From contig NQMI01000045.1 in assembly GCA_002270565.1 (NCBI GenBank), positions 186,001-250,000 on the forward strand: a stretch of DNA of 64,000 nucleotides, written 5' to 3'. The translations under genes were made by a program, and so were the position numbers. The notes beneath the pieces are model-generated. The model had not been told where the DNA came from and ran no database searches. It worked only from the letters and a program-made list of their open reading frames with translations. This DNA comes from Stenocarpella maydis. Lineage: Eukaryota > Ascomycota > Sordariomycetes > Diaporthales > Diaporthaceae. The number at the start of each line of letters is the position of its first letter. Position 1 is the stretch's first letter. Below, one piece after another: positions 58,734 through 64,000 of this stretch.

Positions 58734-60127
58734 TATCGTGTCCCTAACCACCTGCACTTTACAGCCACCCCACCCCAGCCTCAATGTGCTTCAGCCAACA
58801 ACAGCTCGATTCCAGTTACCAGTAAACTACGAAGGCATTCTACGCCTCAAGCTTGCATTCTGATTGCAATCCAGCCTTCCTCCCCTGCTAGTGGTATGCT
58901 GCCACGAGTCATGATTAGCGCGCTTCCAGGATAAGACGGGCTGGACAGGGTAATTGTTCAGGCAGCGACCACACTCACACGAGATGGGTACGAGCAAGAC
59001 CTGCATCCCCAGGCTCAATGCGCCCCTGTACTTCCGTAGCCGCGGCCCCATCGCCCGTATTGCTGCTACTGCTATGAGGATGCTCGATACTGACAAGAGG
59101 AGAAGAATTGAGCATCCTAGGGCGCTCGCCGGGGCTGCGGTGCTAAGTCGAAACGCTGCGCCGGGTAACTTTCCAACTCCTGGGAGTTCCATCCAAGTAT
59201 TCATTGTGATTGTTAGGAGCTTTGGCATGAGTGATAGGGAGTCGACTGCTAAAGATGCTGTTGACGAGAGTGAAGCCGTTCACTGTATTTCTAAGGATTG
59301 TTCTTATGAATGACTTCTTTCTAATGCCAAGTGGAGGGCCAGAGAGAGGAGAGACGAAGTTTATATCCTAGTAAAATAGCAAATAAATAGCATACACACT
59401 CAGATACCTGAACCTGATATTTTATAGCCCGGATATGCAGATATCGGATTTGCCCATCGTTTACTGGTAGGTATTGTGACTCGTTTTTGCATTTTCCTAA
59501 TCGTGTTGGACAGTCTTCGAGGTGGCTTGAGCCACACCCCCTTGACGTGCGTCCGGCGGCTAATAAGATAACTGTCACGCGTGACAAAACTGACTCCCGT
59601 TAGCACCAACAGGTGCATTGGATCTCCACCATGTTTTTCTGTTGCGCGATGACTTCAGGTTGTGGATACAACCATGGATCAGAGCTGTACTTGGGTGTAC
59701 GGCCAATACCACTGCTCCAAAGAATATCCACTATATAATTTCTACTTTCCGTTCGGCAGTAACCTGACCAATCATAATTTTCTGGCGCATTTGCACACCT
59801 AGACGTCAAAGCCGACAGTGCCTGGGGCTTAGCTGAGGGCACATGCAATGGAAACCAGGCTAGATGGTGCAAAAATAGCGTCAAAAACATGTGGACCTCG
59901 GCAGAGCCAAGATCTGTTTCCACGTGGCTTATACAGGTTGAACATGACCTTACACGAGAGGACTTCCATGATGACGGAGTGGGCACATGTGTCAATGGGT
60001 GCAGATGTCCAATAGTGAGACGGCGAAGCTAACTAGCATCTAAAGTCTGAACGTTCAAGTTGTTCCTATGTTTATGGCTGCACAGATCCCTTCCGAACTC
60101 GACATGTCATCACAGCCTGCTCCAAGA
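58734..60127. other. Spacer, no supportable gene
   Basis: Between the MITE and the 3' end of the second P450. Minus-strand ORFs at 58827-59228 and 59600-59995 were considered and not accepted. Confidence 0.45.
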
Positions 60128-62045
60128 CTATTTGAGTGATCTAAATCGTAGGTATGTCGGCTGTTCAGGAACCTGCAACCGTGCAATATTTCTATCTGGT
60201 AGGGGCATGGTATCGGTCATTGCAACTCCCGTGCCACCTCCACTAGCAGGTTCGAAATCAAAATTGCAAAGAATGTGGACCAAGACCATTCTTACTTGGA
60301 GCTTGGCAAGTCTCATCCCCACTGTTGATGAAGGATATGTCATTCGTTAGCGAGTGGACCAGTATGGAATAGCAGAGGAAACGCAGAAGCCAGAGGCAGC
60401 AGGTACTTGGTCGAAATCGCTTACTTACCACAGACATGGCGCCCGGCGCCGAACCCCAGATACGTGTCACCAAGTGGCGGGTCCTCTTCAGTGCTGGGAT
60501 CACGACCCACAGCGGTCCCGACGGTGCCAGCGATCCACCTCGACGGATCAAAAACATGCGGGTTTGAATATAGGCGCGGATCCTCGTGGACGTCGGCGAT
60601 GGCGTATGCCACATAGGCGCCCTGGGGGATCACTTCACCCGAATCGCCGATGGGAACGTCGGCACCAGACACGTTACGCCTGAAGACGGTCCCGGGGAGA
60701 GAGAGGCGGAGCGTCTCTTGTAGGCAGTTTCCGAGGATGGGAAATGAAGACTCCCATTCCTGAAGGGTGAGGCCGGTGAGGACACTTTCTGCCTTCTGTG
60801 GTTCCTCATCGGAACCCGAGGAAGGCGACGTTCTTTTTTTGCGGTGTGCGGCCACGACTTTGAGCACCTCATCTCTACATTTCTCCCTCCAATCGCGAGA
60901 ATATGCCAGGAAGGTGAGGAGCCACAGTGTTGTGCACGAAGTAGTGCCCATGCCAGCCACAAGGGCGGTGAGAACGAACTGATACCAGCTGATGTCAGTG
61001 TTTCTTTCCTGGCTCTCAACAAAAACATGTTACTCACTTCAGCTATCTGATGGGAACTTTCACCTTTGTCAGTGAGAACTTGCAATGCGTCTTCCTCTTT
61101 CACCCCAGCTTTCTTTCGCCGGTTGACAATCCTCAATATGCATACGTACAACGCGGTCGCTGAGAACAGGCGTGAAAGGTAGAGAGGCGTAATCAGCCAA
61201 GGAAATACAATGCGAGCGTTACTGGTGGAACGTTCAAATCTGAGAAAGGTCGAAAAAGTCCGCTGCAGCAAAAGATTATCTCCAGCGATCTCGGTTGCGC
61301 CCACAACGCGGTGCATGAGTTTGAAAATTAGCAAGGGCACACTAGAGGAAATATTGACTCTGTGCCATTCAGATCTGGTACAACATGTATCAGCAAGGTA
61401 AACAAAAATTGGCGGCCATTTTCACTCACGTTTCCAGGGTGGATGGAGTCAGAAGCCTTTCGCAGAAGGCACGAATATCAGAGTTCAGAATGATACCTCG
61501 ATCCGCCAGTGTAGGGCCGCGGATCAACTCCAAGAAGGTCTTTGAGAAGTACGAAAAGCCGTAGTCTCCATCTCTGGCCGACGACAGCTTACCGGCTAGA
61601 AGCTCAACGGAGCTTGGTGGAGAGATGGTCAGTAGGTCCGCCAAAGAGTGATGCTGAGAACATGGAGAACATGATAACTTTTGCCTCACCCTTGAGGGAG
61701 GCTAAGCCCCCTGGTCTGGAAGAATGCTTTCCGGCCTGCTTGGCCGCTCAGAACCACCACGTGCTTTGTGCCGATGAACATGCTGAATGCGCCACTAGCT
61801 GAAGAGTCTCGACCCTCCAGTACCATGTCTACCCTCTTGGCAAAGAAACAGATAGAGGACCCAATAATCGGCCAGTCATATACTTTCCAGGCCTCAGGAG
61901 ATTTTCTAGAAATGGATGGGCGTTTCAAGCACGCTAAGAAGTATTGTGTAAGGAGAAATAAGACCAATGCCGATGCTAGATCGTATGGAGGAACCAGTAT
62001 GGATGACTGGTTGTACCAGGAGGTCGTCGAAATGGTGTTGTTCAT
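60128..62045 (-). CDS. Cytochrome P450 monooxygenase (second)
   Basis: Five exons, 62045-61690, 61612-61430, 61374-61038, 60978-60429 and 60321-60128, give 539 aa. The N terminus has a hydrophobic anchor (ASALVLFLLTQYFLACL) and then YDWPIIGSS. Core motifs are I-helix AGMGTT at about 300-305, ETLR at about 380-383, FDPSRW, and the heme loop. Splicing the last intron turns GAGRHVCGK into FGAGRHVCVG, the canonical FxxGxRxCxG with Cys at about 475, followed by MRLAKLQVR. This supports the join. The I-helix has Met where an acidic residue usually precedes the Thr pair, an unusual proton-relay setting. It is oriented toward the other P450 and shares little with it outside family motifs. Substrate unknown. 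Confidence 0.88.
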
Positions 62046-62714
62046 CTTACTATTCCGAAATTCTGACAACAGTCGTCCTAGGAGGTCTGTACTCGAGGAA
62101 TTCTACCTAGGTATGGGTTTTGGAGTTGTTGTGTTGCAGCGTCATTAATGAAGATTGCGGAAAGGTCTTCGGAAGAATAGAGTCAAACTGGGGGGATATT
62201 GGCAGAATACTGGAGCGCGAACCAGAGCAGTGCTCTAAGTCTAGCCTAAAATCATCGAAGGTGATGGACCTCCGGCTAAGCCTCCTTCTGATTTCCATGC
62301 AATTCGTAAGTCAACATCCACATGCTTCGTTTCGGGGGGGGGGGTGGAGGAAGAGGAAGGGACAGGTGGATCTGGGTCAACGTAGAGGGGCGTATGGAGG
62401 ACGTCTCACCGCGTACGCTACTCTGCCCCAGAAAGCGCGTACGAAAATGGAAGGTTTGGATGTTGGTTCTAAAAAAAGAAATGGGTGCATCGCAGTAGCA
62501 GGTATTATCTCTTTGCGGGTTGGGCTGACCAAGTATGGACATCTACCTAGGTACACTAACAGGAAACGCCCCAGTGCCGCCCCTGGCCTTACATTGCTGC
62601 AGGACTGCACCAACAAACGCAGAGCTTCTGGAGAATTTTTGCCGATAAGAATGATCATGCGTGACTCAAACATATGGTGGGATGGCACCAACAGAGCCAA
62701 CATGATATTTTTTT
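62046..62714. other. Spacer up to the assembly gap, no gene seen
   Basis: P450 promoter side; G10 tract near 62335. An ORF crossing into the N run is not a gene. Confidence 0.5.
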
Positions 62715-62720
62715 NNNNNN
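62715..62720. other. Assembly gap (6 N)
   Basis: Six unresolved bases directly before the inner side of a transposon end, so true missing length may be much larger than six. Confidence 0.95.
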
Positions 62721-62746
62721 GGGTAACTCTCGTTTTTCCGAGACAG
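62721..62746 (-). repeat. Terminal fragment of a third 3.9-kb-family element
   Basis: GGGTAACTCTCGTTTTTCCGAGACAG is identical to the last 26 bases of copies 1 and 2. It is cut off at the gap inside the G tract. The left end of this copy is not in the assembled sequence. Confidence 0.85.
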
Positions 62747-62935
62747 AGGTAGAAAGCCCCTGCCAGGGCCCTGAGAGCTCTTCACTCAAGTACCTAGGTA
62801 TTACAGCTTATTAAGCTGTATAGGTGTGGAGGCGATTCACCCCCACACTACCTAAGTACCCAGAGGAAGGGCTTCCACAAGGGCCCTTGGACAATATTGA
62901 TCTTAGAAAAGTAGCCGACAAACTGCTGTCTCGGA
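62747..62935. other. Short segment between two related transposon ends
   Basis: Contains a loose inverted repeat built on AAGTACCTAGGTA and its counterpart TACCTAAGTAC, around an AGCTTATTAAGCT palindrome. No gene. Confidence 0.5.
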
Positions 62936-63605
62936 AGAACGAGAGTGAGCCCCCCCCTGGTAAAATTACCCCTGTACCGCACAGACCACTATAAAATGCT
63001 CGTCTTCACGCGCGCGCCCACGCAGCGCGAATAAGGCTTCTTCTTCCTCACATCCTCAAAATGGCCAGCCCTCCTCCTAAGCGCGCCCGCGTAGCATTTT
63101 CGCGCTCTCTTCGTACTTGGTGTATTCCTTGTATTTCACGCCTCTCTCGCGACCACTCTCACCGCTGCTGTGACCAGAAAGGGGCTGGAGGACGCTGTTC
63201 TGCTTGTGCACGTGGCAACCGCAAGTGCAGACCTCTTCCTTTTGCTGCTCTCGAGCCTCTCCAGGAAGCTATTCGCCTCTGTGAAGGAGGAAAGAAAGAG
63301 GAAGCTACAGAAGCAATCAAAGCCATACAACGACTACTCCGCCAACCTTTAAACCCAGCTCCAGAGGTCTCAACAGGAGGGGATGAATACCTAGCACTTA
63401 TTAGGCGTGCTGTGAGTGCGTTTGAGCGGATAGCTAATGCTGTGGAGATACTTGCTGAGGGAGAGGATGAGGAATTTGAGGAGGACGAAGGAGCGGTGTA
63501 GGCGCTGCGTGGGCGCGCGCACGTGAATAGGGCATTCTATAGTGGTCTGTGCGGTACAGGGGTAATTTTCCCGGGGGGGGGCCGCATCTCGTTCTTCCCA
63601 GACAG
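62936..63605 (+). mobile_element. 670-bp non-autonomous TIR element carrying a small intact ORF
   Basis: Starts CTGTCTCGGAAGAACGAGAG, which matches the 3.9-kb elements at all but one base of the first 20, and ends in a near reverse complement (CTCGTTCTTCCCAGACAG). The inverted repeats extend about 110 bp, including a C8-9 tract and TACCCCTGTACCGCACAGACC. Beyond the first 20 bases the repeat differs from the large element, so this is a related family rather than an internal-deletion derivative. No transposase is present. Flanks read CTG on the left and CAG on the right, so no clear target duplication is visible. Confidence 0.85.
63061..63501 (+). CDS. Small Cys-rich zinc-cluster-like protein inside a TIR element
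   Basis: 146 aa, intact, starting MASPPPKRARVAFSRSLRTW about 125 bp inside the element. PPKRARV resembles a nuclear localisation signal. Cysteines fall at 21, 24, 36, 37, 46, 49 and 56: C-x2-C-x11-C-C-x8-C-x2-C-x6-C. This resembles a Zn(2)Cys(6) binuclear cluster with a longer first spacer holding two His (DHSHRCC). A helical region rich in Ala/Glu/Lys follows, then a very acidic C terminus (EILAEGEDEEFEEDEGA). No known catalytic domain. DNA binding is inferred only from the cysteine pattern. Its open frame contrasts with the stop-filled genes of the other elements. The coordinates occupy nearly all the space between the inverted repeats. Confidence 0.6.
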   Translation: MASPPPKRARVAFSRSLRTWCIPCISRLSRDHSHRCCDQKGAGGRCSACARGNRKCRPLPFAALEPLQEAIRLCEGGKKEEATEAIKAIQRLLRQPLNPAPEVSTGGDEYLALIRRAVSAFERIANAVEILAEGEDEEFEEDEGAV

Positions 63606-64000
63606 CAGCCTCGTTCCACTCAAATGCTGGATTTCAGCCGCTCGGTCAAATGCCGAACTATTGACCACACCCTGCTAGTGTCGAGGGCAGTACTCATGCG
63701 ATAGGTTCAAGCGAGGATGGGCGGTCACATGGTGATCTGCCGTCACATTGACGCCAACAGTGACAACTGCAATTTCTGCAAGGGAACCAACAGCTACCCA
63801 GGTGGAACCTGGACAGTGCCGTAGCGGGGGGTGAATCTAACATCTGCAGCGGTAGCCCTGCAGGCTTTCAAGTGCGAGATCTGAATGCCAGCCCGATCTA
63901 GGCAAGAGTGTTATATTTGTCCCAGGCATTTCGGTGCCAACCATCTCCTCCCATGTACTTCCATGCATTGATATGGCTTTAAACTGATTGTCGGAAGGTT
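63606..64000. other. Right edge of window, no gene seen
   Basis: About 400 bp of unique sequence after the element, with no ORF of note. Confidence 0.5.

Noticed and set aside
58827..59313. 133-codon minus ORF with a hydrophobic stretch and 119-codon plus ORF
   Set aside because: Mirror-image shadows with no upstream signal or domain; the hydrophobic run alone is weak evidence.
59600..59995. 131-codon minus ORF with several Cys and Trp
   Set aside because: Cys spacing matches no fold and no exon neighbours were found.
62120..62752. 210-codon plus ORF crossing the N run
   Set aside because: It depends on the artificial gap length and ends in a transposon terminus.

Overview
The window reads as nuclear DNA of a filamentous ascomycete, most likely a Sordariomycete. 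Genes are short-intron (about 40 to 115 nt, GT...AG, with CTAAC/CTGAC-type branch sites), GC-rich and single-copy. They alternate with AT-rich, stop-riddled transposon copies whose C-to-T/G-to-A changes look like repeat-induced point mutation (RIP). Exon joins below were worked out by hand from splice signals and reading phase; no transcript evidence was available. No tRNA, rRNA or CRISPR array was seen.

Layout. 0-6 kb: two divergently transcribed DUF5672-type glycosyltransferase-like paralogues with N-terminal membrane anchors. 6.15-10.08 kb: a complete 3.9-kb terminal-inverted-repeat transposon, copy 1. 10.6-13.4 kb: a C2H2 zinc-finger transcription factor. 13.5-20.6 kb: a long stretch with no supportable gene, holding minisatellites and low-complexity tracts. 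20.6-24.7 kb: a membrane-anchored ATP-grasp enzyme, a PMP3 proteolipid and a secreted lipocalin. 25.33-29.26 kb: transposon copy 2, inverted relative to copy 1 and one base longer. 30-37 kb: poorly resolved genes, including a Pro/Gly/Tyr-rich protein with an internal duplication and a small cysteine-rich protein, plus a T-rich block. 37-46.3 kb: a housekeeping block of mitochondrial ribosomal protein bL21m, the Mps1 spindle-checkpoint kinase, acidic ribosomal protein P2 and the SPT2 histone chaperone. 47.7-49.8 kb: a secreted GH1 beta-glucosidase. 50.0-51.9 kb: a RIP-degraded Fot1/Pogo element inside older AT-rich sequence. 52.2-62.0 kb: an accessory segment with a PTH11-like rhodopsin-fold receptor, two cytochrome P450s and a 0.6-kb MITE. 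62.7-63.6 kb: a short assembly gap bordered by the end of a third large transposon, then a 670-bp TIR element with an intact small zinc-cluster-like ORF.

The most novel material is one transposon family at several levels. It comprises two 3.9-kb copies carrying a DD34E (Tc1/mariner-type) transposase plus a convergent 2-kb gene of unknown function, a probable third copy at the gap, and the 670-bp element. The small element has matching outermost termini and carries an undamaged 146-aa Cys-rich, NLS-like protein in place of a transposase.
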